A program made the translations under genes and the position numbers. This document shows positions 1-11,363 of a DNA stretch of 64,000 nt, piece after piece; position 1 is the first letter of the stretch, and every line of letters begins with the position of its first letter. The DNA is from Phytophthora colocasiae (Eukaryota; Oomycota; Peronosporomycetes; Peronosporales; Peronosporaceae): NCBI GenBank assembly GCA_018806915.1, contig JAGKQI010000071.1, positions 265,580-329,579 of the forward strand, read 5' to 3'. The notes beneath the pieces were generated by a model. The model had not been told where the DNA came from. It worked only from the letters and a program-made list of their open reading frames with translations, and did no database searches.

Positions 1-188
1 TCGTGCCGTCTGCACACGCCCAACGACTGCTTAACGATCTCAGTGAGAACATGGAGAGTCTGTCTAATACCACAGAGGGTGATCCTGATGCTGAGGGAGC
101 TGTGGAAGCTTTATCCATGGCTCATAGTGGTGTCCCAGTGACCTCAGAGGCTGCTGGAGCTACAAATGAACAACAATCGAGCCTGTAG
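1..188 (+). CDS. 3' end of an unidentified protein-coding gene (partial)
   Basis: An open frame runs in from the left edge and stops with TAG at 186-188, giving about 61 residues. The peptide is acidic and rich in Ser, Ala, Glu and Thr, with no recognisable domain. It looks like the disordered tail of a larger protein whose body lies outside the window. There is no ATG at its beginning, so it is treated as a truncated C-terminus rather than a small gene. I do not recognise the family, and a chance ORF cannot be excluded. Confidence 0.4.
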   Translation, partial: VPSAHAQRLLNDLSENMESLSNTTEGDPDAEGAVEALSMAHSGVPVTSEAAGATNEQQSSL

Positions 189-1230
189 TAGACACCGACA
201 TTTGTGTATTACACAAGACATATCAAAAGCTCAAGACCTCATCCGCAAAATTGACAAAGTTACATCCACAAATGTGTGTGTGTGCATATATACTGTGTAG
301 CTACGTTCGACGCGCAGCATCGAAACCTGAGTCTCCGTCAATGCACGTTCTTACATACTCCTCGTCAATTTCTTTTTCCTTTAGATACTTAGCAAACACT
401 GCAAGTTGCTGTTTCCTTGGTACGAGGCTGTAGTTCGTCAAGTCCCGTGGTTCGAGCCGCTAGATTTATAGTATGCAAGTGGCACGGTTTTCATTTATCG
501 TTTGAGAAGACATACAAAACAATTCAAGAAAATAGGGCTTGATACGTGCGATCGTGGCGGGAGGACTCTACTAAACCTATGCACAACCATTGGCTAATTT
601 TACAGGCAAGATGTTGTTTGATTGGCTGCAATGGCTCTGCTTATTCTAATTGGATACCAAACAGGGTAATAAAACTCTGCATTGTCCTATAAGATAACAT
701 ACTCATCCACGTCTGTTTCCTTGACGCAAATTTCGCCGTGACGGTATGCTTGGATCTCTCGTAGTTCTTACCATAAACCCTCCAGTGCATGATCATCCAC
801 ATGCAGTCACTACTGTCACCACTGTCTGAATTTGTGCCGCTAGACACAACATTAAGGTCATATGGATGCGAATCGCATCATGCGATAAAGGCTTTATGTG
901 GTTTAGATACCCTGAAGAAATAATTAATTGACTTAATTATTGCAAGCGTTTTTGCCAGTCATGTTTTGGTAATTACACGTGCGTACCGTTGTGTGACCTC
1001 CGCCTTGACTTGCCACATGTATGAAGCACTTGTGACTTCCTCCAAAATCTAATACAGTAATTTACGATAGTTTACAGTAACCCACCGTTTAGATACGATT
1101 CTATTAACAAGTGTTGATCCGAACTTAATATATCTGATGTGCACCACACCATTTCTAACAGGGGGGATCACAGCAAGAAACGCCACACAGAAGCGGAGCT
1201 GAAGCCTTTCGCCCCCTCCGTCCGCTGGCC
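189..1230. other. Intergenic region, no gene seen
   Basis: About 1 kb of AT-rich sequence between the partial gene at the left edge and the CNOT2 start. The open frames here are short and show no family resemblance. An ATTGG motif (inverted CCAAT) lies near 620. The last 100 bases are probably the CNOT2 5' leader. No RNA gene or repeat was recognised. Confidence 0.5.
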
Positions 1231-3092
1231 ATGATCGACCCGTCCAAGGACAAGTTCGCCTACTTCAAGGATAATATCCAGACGGCCGAGGACAAGGTCT
1301 CTCAATACTCCATTAATGTCCTCCATTTTTACTTAACTAATCATTTAAATAATAATTGTTTTTTAATTTAGGAGGAATTCGACGCCAGTCAGTATTACTA
1401 CCACCGGGACGAGTTCTCAAGTGCCAAAGGTCTGGGAGGAAGCGGAAGTAACGGACTTAGCAGTAGCGGAGGTCCCCACCTCAGTCTCTCGTCCTTCCAC
1501 GCCATGGGCAGCGGTTTAGGAGCTGGCGCGCTGGACGCAGAGGCGGCAGAGTCCAATATGCCGCAGTTACAGGGCACTTATGCGGGATACAGCAGCGGAC
1601 TCATGCAGGGCAGCTCCAGTTCGGTTGGTTGCTGAAGTTTTGGCTGTTTTTAGCTGTTTGTTAACATTTTACTGCAGTTTTTAGGCGGATCTGGAATCGG
1701 ACGCATGCAAGTGGGCACAGGAGCGTTGCCACCTACTCACGAGTTGCACCGAATCAATTCTGGTGCGTTGATGAGAGAAAAACGGTTTAAATTCCGGTGG
1801 TTTATCATGATAACTCATGTTTTTGCTGTTTTTTTATTGAATAGGACGAAATTTCCCATTGCCAACGGAGAACAAGGCGCCAGACATGTCGGAGTTCCCT
1901 GCTCTTGGGTCTAGGTAGGGTTTAAAGCCAATTGGTTGCTGAATTGAACTAACAAGTGTCTTAAAAAACAGGATGGGGTCACTTTCGCTGGACTCAAGCT
2001 TTGAAGGCACTGCGGCGGACCGTATGCGTGCGCAGCCGTCTGAGTTTGTCATTCAGAAGGAGGATTTCCCTGCTCTGTCAACGTTTGGGCCGGCTGTCAA
2101 TGAGAAAAGCCCTTTGAGACCACCTCCGGAGCTAAAGAGACACTCGAGCTTCACGTCATCTGCAGCAGACGGCATGGTGTCCTCACGGTTGGAGCAGCAG
2201 AAGGGTGGCACTTCTATAGGCAGCCGAGCTGGCAGCGCAGTACAGGCAGCATCCAGTGGCAGCGTAAATCTAGGCACTGAGGCGTTTGATCATTTCCGGG
2301 CGCCTCGACAAGGCGAACAGGCTGCAAAGGAGGAAACTAGCAACGGGGAGCTGGATCCGAGCAATCAGTACGGACTTTTGGGAATGCTACACACCATCAT
2401 CCGGCCAAGCAATGACTCGAAGAAGAACCTGGCGATGGGCTGCGATCTGACATCATTGGGATTAAATCTCAACGCGACAGAGTACGTTCCTCAAGTTTGT
2501 TTTATGTATGTATGTATTTTGCTAATTAATGCTGAACGTTATTGTTTTGTTTAGTCCATTGTACCCGACGTTCGCATCCCCGTGGTCCGAGGAGCAGCTA
2601 ACAAAAGAGCCGCAATTCTCGTTGCCAATGTGCTATTACAACCAGCCGCCGGTGCTCAAGACGACGCATTTGTCCAAATTCCACCTTGAGACGCTGTTCT
2701 TCATCTTCTACTCGATGCCCAAGGATGTTTTGCAGGCCTATGCCGCTCAGGAGCTGTACAGCCGCGAGTGGAGATATCACGCAGAACTGAAGACTTGGTT
2801 GAAGCGTGCATCTCCAGCTGATGCTGCTCTATTGTCTGGAAACCCCACTGTAGGGGGATCCAGCAGTGGATCACCCACCAGTGCGAATGGCAATGGCAGT
2901 ATTGGCTCGATCGGTAGTGCCATGGGCTCCAGCACAGGACCTTCATTAGCAAACAGCTCCATGGCTCCGCAGTTCCTGTACTTCGACACGACAACATGGG
3001 AACGACGCGTGTTCACAGGAAACATCAACTCGATTACTGCCGGCCTGTTGGGCGAGGAGGAGATCCGGGTGAAGTTTAACGCGACTTCGTAA
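1231..3092 (+). CDS. CNOT2: CCR4-NOT transcription complex subunit 2 (NOT2/CNOT2)
   Basis: Scaffold subunit of the CCR4-NOT deadenylase complex, which shortens mRNA poly(A) tails and affects transcription. The model has six exons: 1231-1296, 1372-1623, 1678-1762, 1845-1914, 1972-2481 and 2555-3092. All introns are GT-AG and the total is 506 residues. The start ATG begins MIDPSKDKFAYFKDNIQ. The N-terminal half is Gly/Ser-rich and carries two FPAL motifs (SEFPAL and EDFPAL), a hallmark of the NOT1-anchoring region of NOT2. The C-terminal NOT box spans about residues 320-480: it opens with LYPTFASPW across the last splice junction and continues through a helix-rich stretch (FYSMPKDVLQAYAAQELY) typical of the NOT2/3/5 family. 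The last 60 residues include a Ser/Gly insert before the terminal FDTTTWERR segment. The gene looks intact. Minus-strand frames over 2053-3149 are shadows. Confidence 0.92.
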
Positions 3093-3469
3093 TATACCAC
3101 GAACCCCGACCACCACTTCAGCAGCTCTGGGCGTGCATCCAGGTGTCAAGGCTGTGCTGTTGATATTGTTAACCTATAATTTGTGGCGTCCTTATCACTT
3201 TCAGCTATGGTGTGTGCTGTGAAGCGTGTTAGGGACTATCAGGAGAGAGGTGGAGAGCAGAGCAGCAGACCCCAGGTAGACTGTCAATTGTCTACATGCA
3301 GTGGACTGATGTTTCTCCTCTCTGTTTCTATTGTGTCGTTTTGATGCCTGTTCATACAGAATCCCCCCTCCCCCCATCCTGGTCCTGCTTCAGCGCAGTA
3401 TTGCAGAGGCTGCACATCCACCACTTATAAGAAAAATCAATCATGGGGGCTTCACCTATCGACTCGCGT
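3093..3469. other. Convergent intergenic spacer
   Basis: A 377-base gap between the CNOT2 stop and the stop of the minus-strand coiled-coil gene. It should hold the two facing 3' UTRs. No gene or repeat is recognised. Confidence 0.6.
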
Positions 3470-4808
3470 TCATCGAGAGGCATCCACGATTTGTTTATCA
3501 CCGAGAGCTAGTTTCAGCTGCTTCAGCTGCTCCTGTTGCTCCTGCACGACCGCGAGGAGCTCCAGCTTTTCAGACTCCAGTTTCTCCACTTGTGTAGCAC
3601 TACTGGCAGCTTGCTGTGCGAGCCGAGTAGTAGCCACGGTGTGTTTCTGCTCCAGTGCTGCAACTTTGATGGTCGTTTCAAGTGTCAACTCCTTCTCCCG
3701 TTTGTTGTGGCTTCGCTTCGTTGCTTCCAGTTGGGATCGTAGAGATCTACAGGTACGAGCACCGGTAAGGAACTGAACTGACTATCATTCGTACTGCTTA
3801 CAGTGAACGTACTGAGTTTCGCGTTGGGCGTCGATGACAATGGCGTGCATTCTTGCACGGAGTCGCGTCAGCTGCAGTTTAGCTGTTGCTTCTCCGTTCG
3901 CATCCTGTTTCTTCTGGGAGCAGCCATAAGACGAAGCTTCAACTCCTTCATCCTCTTCCAGTGGTGCCGACCATCGTCTAACTTGGTTGTTCTCCAGCCG
4001 TTCGTTCTCCCGAGCTGAAGGAAACCCGTGCAACGTCTTCCTGTCCCCGTACGACTCCATGCCTTCCTCGTGTTCATTCCCACGGATCAAGCCTTGAAGC
4101 TCGATAATTTTCTACGAGAACGAAGAGAGGTCAGTTGTCAAGAGTTGCAAAATGGAGTCAAGTGTCAAAGCTTACAGTCTGCATCAACTGTTGTTCAGAT
4201 GCACGTCGCTTCTTCTCGTCCTCCAAGCTCTTGATCAGCAGCGCTACCTGTTGGCGCAGCATGACAACGTCTTCTTCGTTTTCGTCTTGTTCGTCGTCGG
4301 ACGGAATGGTGCGATCCGGGAAGGGACTCGTTGGAACGGGGCTGTTGCACCGACTACTGCAGTTGCTACTACTTTCGTAACTACCGAACTCGGGGGTCGG
4401 GAACACGGGTGAAAAGCACTGACAAGGCACCGTTTGGGCCAGAGGGTCTCTCTTTTCAAGCACAAGACGGTCGTTGCTGGCGAACGCTCTCGGACTGTGC
4501 ACCATGGCCGTCACTGCAGCTGCCGCGGCGGAGCACCGACGGCGAGGACTATGCAGTGGTGTCCCTGATCCACTTTCAGAGGGTGTCGTTAACAACCGCT
4601 GCAAGACGGATCGGGGGACTCCACCGACGTGCGGTTCATGGAGCTGGCGGAACCCCGTACCGTGCCACGATGCCACCATCTGCGAGCGTTGATGACTGGA
4701 GACTTTCTCGGGTGGCCACGTACAGGCTGGATGTTTCCTGGATGCTGAAGCTTCGTCCAGTCTCGACTCAAGTTTGGTAGTGGTTGTCCACTGTGCGTTT
4801 AACTCCAT
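3470..4808 (-). CDS. Hypothetical protein with C-terminal coiled coil
   Basis: Three exons on the minus strand (4176-4808, 3813-4111, 3470-3746) give 402 residues. The first donor is GTAAGC after a complete codon. The second intron uses GTACGT/GTAG, which keeps frame and makes a continuous heptad-like helix (ETQSLRSQLEATKRSHNKRE). The first 150 residues are Ser/Pro-rich and probably disordered. An acidic patch (DDEQDENEEDVVMLRQQVAL) starts the coiled-coil section, which runs through KSLEDEKKRRASEQQLMQ and on to the C-terminus. I do not recognise the family. Coiled coils like this occur in centrosomal, flagellar and scaffold proteins, so no function is assigned. Confidence 0.7.
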
Positions 4809-6036
4809 TGCTCAACTGAGTCCCCTCTGCGATCGAAGGGTGGAGCGGCGAGTGTTTGAATGCTGGAGAAACCTGTGTGTGCTTTTTGAACGCTCTGAAC
4901 CCTATGAAAGAGTCTGGGTAACGCCCCAGGATCGGAAGGAAATAATAGGATAACCAGAAGCCGCCCCGAAAAAGCGGAAAAAAAAATGTTGCCAATTAGT
5001 GAGAGACAATGTCTTACCTGAGGACTGAAAAAGCAGTTGACTTGACTTTTTCAGTAGTTTCGCGAAAAAGTTTCAAACTCACTGAAACTTGTGCCAAAAG
5101 TTTAATGACTTGAACGCTGAACCAAACGCTTTCCAAGTTCTGCTTGGTTTGTGAGGATGCAAAGGACTTGCGACGATGTAAACGGTCGCAGTACTCACGT
5201 GCGGCGAATAATCCGTTTTCTCTCTGCACGAACCCCAGGGACACTTTTCATCCCGGCTCGTCTTCGAGGACTATGCAGCGCCCAAGGCATCTCGCTCTCA
5301 CTTACTCAATGGACAAGACCTCCAAGTCCAACCTTCGGTTTTTAGCCCAAGTTGAAGTTGTATAGCCGGTTCAGCTAAAAGTATCTTTGGTGGTCCGTTT
5401 CAACTTGAAATTCAAGCGCTGTGCCAAAGTGCCTAAACTTTAGGCTACACCCATGATTTATGCGAACACTTGATACCTTAGCCTGGATCAGATGCGTAGA
5501 AGTGAGCCTCCCTTGCCTTGTGCGACGGCACTCTGCAGCAGACTGTAGCAGAGTCTGCTACAGTACTATGGCAGTATCTACTCCACTCTGGCGAACGACC
5601 TACTCTTTGTGTTGCTGCACCGCAAAATGGGATGCAGCGATGTCGTTTTGGTGGCAATTTTGGCGGTCAGCCCGTTTTCAATCTGGCCCTCAACGGCTCT
5701 GAGGTTTCCTGGCTGTACTCCTCGTTGGGTTCCTCTCAAATTTTAACCTAAAGACAATGACTTTAAGACATGCTGATGCTACCGACCACCTAAGTACGTC
5801 GTGATGACTAACGTTGAGTTCCACGGTGACACTCCAAACCATGCGCAGGCATCGTTCAGGATATGCAGGAAGGTTCTCAATGCCCAAGATGATCGTGACG
5901 AAAGCCACTTCATGTTCACGTTGCCACTTTACAACCGAATCTTTCGCAAACGAGAAAAAAACGACTGAGAAACGTGCTACGTTGCCACTGAAAAATAATC
6001 TCAGGCATGGATTGAGGCATGAGTGTAACTTGCATC
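4809..6036. other. Non-coding spacer with palindromes
   Basis: About 1.2 kb without a supportable gene. It contains several perfect short inverted repeats: AAGTTTCA at 5068-5075 with TGAAACTT at 5083-5090; CTTGAA-A-TTCAAG near 5408-5420; and a 23-base near-palindrome at 5542-5564. The open frames (for example at 5460-5751) have no family signal. The region may be the remains of a short mobile element, but no terminal repeats or target duplications could be defined. Confidence 0.4.
5542..5564. repeat. Perfect 11-bp inverted repeat with 1-nt spacer
   Basis: ACTGTAGCAGA is followed by a single G and then its exact reverse complement TCTGCTACAGT. The 23-base palindrome lies in non-coding sequence downstream of presenilin. 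It could be a hairpin terminus of a lost element or a dyad protein-binding site. Confidence 0.6.
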
Positions 6037-7652
6037 CTAGATGCCAAAGACGTTGCCTGCCTGGAGTTCGTCCAATAACGGGGAGATCATAGTGACCATG
6101 AGTAGATACGTGATGATCCCCAGAAACAAGGAAATCGGGAGCGCCGGTAGAGCATCGAAGCGTGCGAGCAAGTAAAGGGTAATCCCCAGACCCTGGTATG
6201 ACAACAAACAAAAACTGTTACAACGAGTTCACAAACAGCAACGACAGTATAGACTTACCACTAAGATACTGAGGAAACAGGCAGCGAACACGTCGAAACC
6301 GTGCAACGACGCACGGGCAACCAGTACACTGTAGAAAATAAAGTCGCCCAGTCCCAGCTTGATCGACTTGTCTTCACGGACTTCACTGCGTTCAATAGCG
6401 TTGTTGTAGCCAGTACCTGCATAAGCTGGATACGTGTCCATGGAAGGTGGGAACACAGTCTGAATGCTTGGGTATGGCTGCTGTTTGGGCGTGTAGTCGA
6501 TGCCGTAGTACATGTAGAGGTTTCTCCAGAGGCGGAGTTGGTTGCGCTCGAACTTGAGAGCGAGTTCTTCTCTTAGACTCTGGCATTGAGAGTTCTGGTC
6601 GTACAGGAACGCTTGAACTTGGTGTCGGAACTCGGCAGCGTTTACTACACGATGATCTTGAAGTGTTTGAGCAGATTCCTCTACAAGAAGAAGACGGCGG
6701 ATAAATGATTCCTCGGGGACTGTTTCTCTTGTTGCAAACTTTCGCCGTCGGGCAGTTGACTGTTGCTGAATTCTGCTAATATGAGCGTCTTCCACATCGG
6801 CTTCGAACAGAAGACCGGGTATTGGCGTGCCTTTCTCCTGCACGAGATCTACAAGACAGCGGAGAGGACCAACTGGTGTCATGACGGCAAAGAGATCCCA
6901 GAAGCCTAGAAGAAGCAACAACATCCATACACTCCACTGCATAATATGAGCAAAACTGAGAAACAAAGATAAACCATCACACGAATTCATACCTCAGATA
7001 ATTGAGAGAGTTGCCAAGCTACAATGACACTGGTAGCAATAAGATACCCTCGCTCACAGATCGAGGGGATGCCCTTCTGGTAGAAAATACTGAGCACTCC
7101 AACCATCGCAAAATTGTACATGACCACAATGAGCGAGAAACAGTCAACCACCAAGTTGAGGTTACTGCACAAGACGATAACGACGAGTTTCGAGCCCATA
7201 AGCCCGAGCAACGCAGCGGAGTACAACATACAGTACCAGGCGAAGAGATGCATGCCGTTGCACTTGTATAGCAACACAATTCCGAATGTAAGGAAGGCGA
7301 TGAAGATGATCACTAAAAAAGCATTGAAAAATGCCTCCTCTGTCTTCTCCGCAGTCGACAGCTCGGACGTGTCGATATCCTGATAGTACATGTATGTCGT
7401 CATGGCTTGTTTCATTACTGGATCGGAGATGTATGAGGCTGCGAGACTTGAGCAGATGATTGCTATTGACACAGGCCAAACCACTGCAAAGAAGCTATTC
7501 AGTTGGTGAATCACCACTCCAAGGTCCACCTTCTCGCTCTGCTCCTGCAATTGCTGTTCCTTATCCAGCAACGGTTCCTTATACATGGTTGAGCTGTCGT
7601 CCAGGTAGTGTACACTCGCCAAACTCCTCGTACCCGACCTTGCATTCCCCAT
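6037..7652 (-). CDS. PSEN: Presenilin, gamma-secretase catalytic aspartyl protease
   Basis: Intramembrane aspartyl protease of the presenilin family, the catalytic subunit of gamma-secretase in ER and endosomal membranes. Three exons (6993-7652, 6259-6936, 6037-6192) give 497 residues. The ATG begins MGNARSGTRSLAS. Nine or so hydrophobic segments are visible. The first catalytic Asp is D234 in GFWDLFAV, where most presenilins have Tyr-Asp; the second is D418 in the signature GLGDFIFYSVL. The C-terminal PALP motif (462-465) lies in the short third exon and is reached only by splicing the GTAAGT donor at 6258. A hydrophilic loop of about 150 residues separates the two aspartates, as in animal and plant presenilins. 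The gene is divergent from DRC4, with 138 bp between start codons. Confidence 0.95.
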
Positions 7653-7790
7653 GAACGCTTCAAATCGATTGAAGGGACAGTGAGGATCCTTGATAAACGG
7701 CCCTGTCAGATATACCGAGGACCGTTGGCGGATAACGTCTCTCAGTGCCCCAGAGTCTTTGGGAAGCCTTCAACACACAGGAAGCTACCA
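7653..7790. promoter_or_regulatory. Divergent (bidirectional) promoter region, presenilin / DRC4
   Basis: Only 138 bp separate the presenilin ATG (minus strand) from the DRC4 ATG (plus strand), so both promoters must overlap here or lie within the opposite gene. No clear TATA box or Inr/FPR match was seen. Confidence 0.5.
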
Positions 7791-9230
7791 ATGGGGCCCA
7801 AGAAGAAAGGGAAGAAGGGAAAGAAAGGGAAGAAAGAAGAGGAACTTCCACCAGAAGAACCTTCTGAATATGACACGATGGACGTGCCGATGCTTAAGGA
7901 GGTGATTCAGATGTTGAGGCAGCAATTGGAGAAGGCGCAAGTGGATCGCAACTACGTGCAGCACGAACGGGACATGATCGAGTCGTTCTACGAGATCACC
8001 AAGCAGGAGATCCAGGACCACGAGAACCAGATCATGTCGAAAGATCGAGAAATGGAGATCATGGAGGACAACCACCGAGTGGAAGTGCGCGTGTACGTGC
8101 AGAAGGTGAAACATTTGGACTACGAACACAAGAACAACCTCAAACGTGTGCAGGCGGACGGAACAGGCCACATGGACGAGGAACGAGATCTACACGAGCA
8201 CAGAGAGACCGTATTGAGAAGTACTAAGCAGTCTCTCAAGCTCGAACTCAAGGAGAGAGACTTGTCCAATGAAGACGAGATTGAGCAGATGAAGCAGGCA
8301 CATGAGAAGAATTTGATGAAGCTACGCGAACAGTTCGAGAAGAATAACGCAGCACTTGAAGGCCGTTGTCAACAACGTCTACAGGATCTTCACGAGGCAC
8401 TGGAGCTACGTCGTAAAGTGGACATCCACGAGATCGAAGAGCGCAAGAACCTGCACATCAACGATCTGATGAAGAATCACGAGAAGGCTTTCACGCAGAT
8501 CAAGAACTACTACAACGACATCACCAAAGACAATTTACGTCTGATCGACTCGCTGAAGAGTGAGATCGCTGCTATGAAGAAGAAAGCTGCAGCTAATACG
8601 AAGCTCATGCACGACGTCTCTCAAGAGAACAAGCGACTGTCGGAACCTCTTGCAGCTGCGATCCAGGAGGTGGAACACTTACGACACGAGCTCAAGGACG
8701 AACAGAAGGACAAACTGTCGCTACGGAACGCCAAAGCGAGACTACTGTATCTCGCTCAGCAGGTGCACGACCTCAAGCAGAGCCAAGCCGACCTAACCGT
8801 CAAGTACCGCACCATGGAGTCGGACCGCAATGCACTGTACGACACCTTCGAGCACACGGTGCAGACCATCCACAAGAAGGGCGAGTGCAAGAACCTCATA
8901 CTAGAGCAGCGTCTGTCGTCAATGGACGACCAGCACGCACGGAAAGGAGCTCAGTTGCAGGAGATTTTACTGGCCGCGAACTTGGATCCAGTGCAGGCGC
9001 GTCGGGTGACGGAGACTCTGGGAACGCTGCTGGACTCCAAGAACTCCAAGATCCGCAAGCTGCAGTACAATGTGGCCAAGGAGAGCAAAGCGTACAACGA
9101 CAGTCTACGTACCTTCACGGAGAAACTGGCGCAGTTTGGCATCCCAGAGGAGGAGATCCGTGCTCTTGGCTTTAAATCGCTCACCTCCAACGTGAATGCA
9201 AACCCAGCTGGACTTGTAGCAGTGGAATAA
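7791..9230 (+). CDS. DRC4: Dynein regulatory complex subunit 4 (GAS8)
   Basis: Structural subunit of the nexin-dynein regulatory complex, which links outer doublet microtubules and coordinates dynein in motile flagella. It is intronless and 479 residues long, close to the roughly 480 residues usual for GAS8. The ATG at 7791 was chosen because it starts the family's Lys-rich N-terminus (MGPKKKGKKGKKGKKEEE); the open frame extends upstream to 7608 but lacks family character. The rest is almost entirely coiled coil, from the MLKEVIQMLRQQLEKAQ segment to TEKLAQFGIPEEEIRALGF near the C-terminus. An AATAAA overlaps the stop codon (9226-9231). It converges on DNAAF10, another flagellar gene, with 31 bp between stop codons. 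Expected expression is in sporangia and zoospores. Confidence 0.93.
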   Translation: MGPKKKGKKGKKGKKEEELPPEEPSEYDTMDVPMLKEVIQMLRQQLEKAQVDRNYVQHERDMIESFYEITKQEIQDHENQIMSKDREMEIMEDNHRVEVRVYVQKVKHLDYEHKNNLKRVQADGTGHMDEERDLHEHRETVLRSTKQSLKLELKERDLSNEDEIEQMKQAHEKNLMKLREQFEKNNAALEGRCQQRLQDLHEALELRRKVDIHEIEERKNLHINDLMKNHEKAFTQIKNYYNDITKDNLRLIDSLKSEIAAMKKKAAANTKLMHDVSQENKRLSEPLAAAIQEVEHLRHELKDEQKDKLSLRNAKARLLYLAQQVHDLKQSQADLTVKYRTMESDRNALYDTFEHTVQTIHKKGECKNLILEQRLSSMDDQHARKGAQLQEILLAANLDPVQARRVTETLGTLLDSKNSKIRKLQYNVAKESKAYNDSLRTFTEKLAQFGIPEEEIRALGFKSLTSNVNANPAGLVAVE

Positions 9231-9261
9231 AGCCGATTCTTTATAAAATTGGTGCTTCTGC

Positions 9262-10532
9262 CTAGTACTTGTTCGTTTTCGTGACGATGTAGACGCGAAC
9301 TGTCTGATCCAAACACGCCAAAGTGCAGAGGCCCTCACGATCAGGACTGAAAACGTGAAAAACGTAAAGTTAGCACGAACGCAAGCACAAATTTCACCTC
9401 AATGAGCTTTGCTCACCTCCAGTCCATACTGACAATCGGCTGCGTGGACAGCACCCGGGAGTTGAGAAGCTCCACCGTGCCGCAGACTCCATAGAGTCGA
9501 CCGTCCGAGTCCTTGGCTGTTCTTGAGAGCGGATAGTGACTTGAGACACAGAACACGAAACATTAGTTCAGTGCTACACAACCCAAAACGCATAGCACCA
9601 CGTACTATTTGTACAGATTGAAGCCACCATTACCCCCTCCAGTCATGAATAGATCTCGGTTCTGAGGCAAGAATCGGCCCTGCCAGATCGTCGACTTGTG
9701 TGCCTTCTCCGTCATACAAGCGAAGCCTTGCTCCGGGTGGAACGTGCGTAGGTCATAGACGCGGAACTTGGACTCGAGCGTAGTGACCAATAGCTTATTC
9801 ATTTCAATGTCTTTGCGGTCAAATTGCACGTTAACAACACCATTCTGGCAATTGGTTTCCCACCGGAGCGAGTTGGTCCGCAAGTCAAACATCTTGATGT
9901 CTCCGTTGTCGTATCCCCCTACGACACAGCGTTCCACATCATTGTACGAGTTGCCGAAGCAGACCGTCCAGCAGTCCCTGGCTGTATCCTCCTCCTTCGG
10001 TGCCAAAGTCACCACTGGATCGGGTACACGTACGTCCCAGACACGGATGCAGCCATCTCGTCCTCCTGTGACGATTTCGGGCGCACCACTGCCAATATTC
10101 TGGCCCCCACAGCCATCAATAGCGTTCACAATGGACTTGTGAGCTTGAGCAGAGTATACAGGCACATCAGCCCTCTCCAGATCCCTGTTAACAGTATTTG
10201 ACCATTATTTAAACCATTTTAAAGCTTAAATTTGTAGCGTGTGCTCACCAGACGCTCATGACGCCGCCGTAGTCGCCTGTAGCCAAGTGTCGGTCTTCTA
10301 AAGCTGAAGCTCCAAAAGTTCCGCACTTAATTCCGTGTGTTTTCTCGTGCACTGCGTGTGTTTTGAGCTCTCCTTGATTAAGTCCATAGATTGTCAATGC
10401 TCCAGTGGCTTTGGGGTAAATTCCCATGGCCACGAAGCGCGCAGAGCCCGGAATCCACTTGGTGTCGTTGGGTGTGAAGTTGACGCTCTGGTTCACGTGC
10501 TCAATGAGCTGCGGCGCGTCCGTCGTGTCCAT
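9262..10532 (-). CDS. DNAAF10: Dynein axonemal assembly factor 10 (WDR92/Monad), WD40 protein
   Basis: Cytosolic WD40 co-chaperone adaptor that helps assemble axonemal dynein with the R2TP/prefoldin-like machinery. Four exons (10249-10532, 9606-10184, 9417-9539, 9262-9346) give 356 residues, matching the usual length (about 357). Each junction restores a WD-repeat motif: the first makes GVMSVWDLERAD, the second [16 protein letters not shown], the third [15 protein letters not shown] repeats include [13 protein letters not shown] and [14 protein letters not shown], and the C-terminus [15 protein letters not shown] is characteristic of WDR92. The gene appears intact. Convergent with DRC4. Confidence 0.95.
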
Positions 10533-11363
10533 AACGAGGAGGAGGAAGAGCGAAGGTTTGGTGCAGGTTAATGAGGATCAATAATGCTGGAAAAGTATCT
10601 GCGTCGCTTCGTGCTTACACAGATGATTGGCTGAAAAGAAAAATAGCGTCGCAACTGGCAAACAGCATACTTTTAAACATAGTCAAGTTGACAGGAAAGG
10701 ATGGCTGCAGAATTGTGCTGTGGTAAATAACGAGCTCTCTCTCTCTTGCTTGCTGGCAGCAAGTTTGTTGCCGATGCTTGGCCAAAAGCTGCTTCAAGAA
10801 CGTCTCTTGTGTAGAAGCCCACCACCGGTTTGAGGCTGTGATGTAGCTCTCGATTTGGTGCAAACTCTGCACGAAGACGGTCCGCGGACGCCAGCTTCAA
10901 GCTTCAATCCGAATCACAGACAAAGCCAACGCCAGTTGCTGCAACTGCAGTCAATTTCCAGTGGCATTTCGACGCTGGAATACATCGGACTTTTGCCATG
11001 CGATGACCAGGCCAGGCCAGGCTGGGCGACGGAATTTCAGCTGCAGGGCCAAGTTGCCCTTGCATGTAGGTCGCCAATCGAAAGTGGGACGGTTGCTGAG
11101 ACCGTCTCGTTTCTACGCGTCCCGACGTCCGTGTGTCACTGCTTCTTTAACCAATCCATCTTACTTTTCAAGGACCTATACCCTCTATTATTCTATTATT
11201 TCCAGTTTGCTTTATCTGTCATTCAGTTCCTTTACACTTTAGTTTAATTGCTAAAACAAATATTAATTATTCACATCAACTTCTTTGCTTTTCAGCAAAG
11301 TTTTTGGAACCCCAGTCACTTCCCAATTGAGCCCCAGCACGTCTTGAGCTGCTGCTGGGCGCT
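10533..11363. other. Divergent intergenic region between DNAAF10 and the GPCR gene
   Basis: About 830 bp that must carry both promoters. The pyrimidine-rich stretch ending TTTGCTTTTCAG at about 11296 resembles a 3' splice site and may end an intron in the GPCR 5' UTR. Open frames here lack family resemblance. No TATA box was seen. Confidence 0.45.

Noticed and set aside
2053..3149. Minus-strand frames of 74-107 codons opposite CNOT2
   Set aside because: They lie wholly within confirmed CNOT2 exons, overlap one another, and have no family signal; they are shadows.
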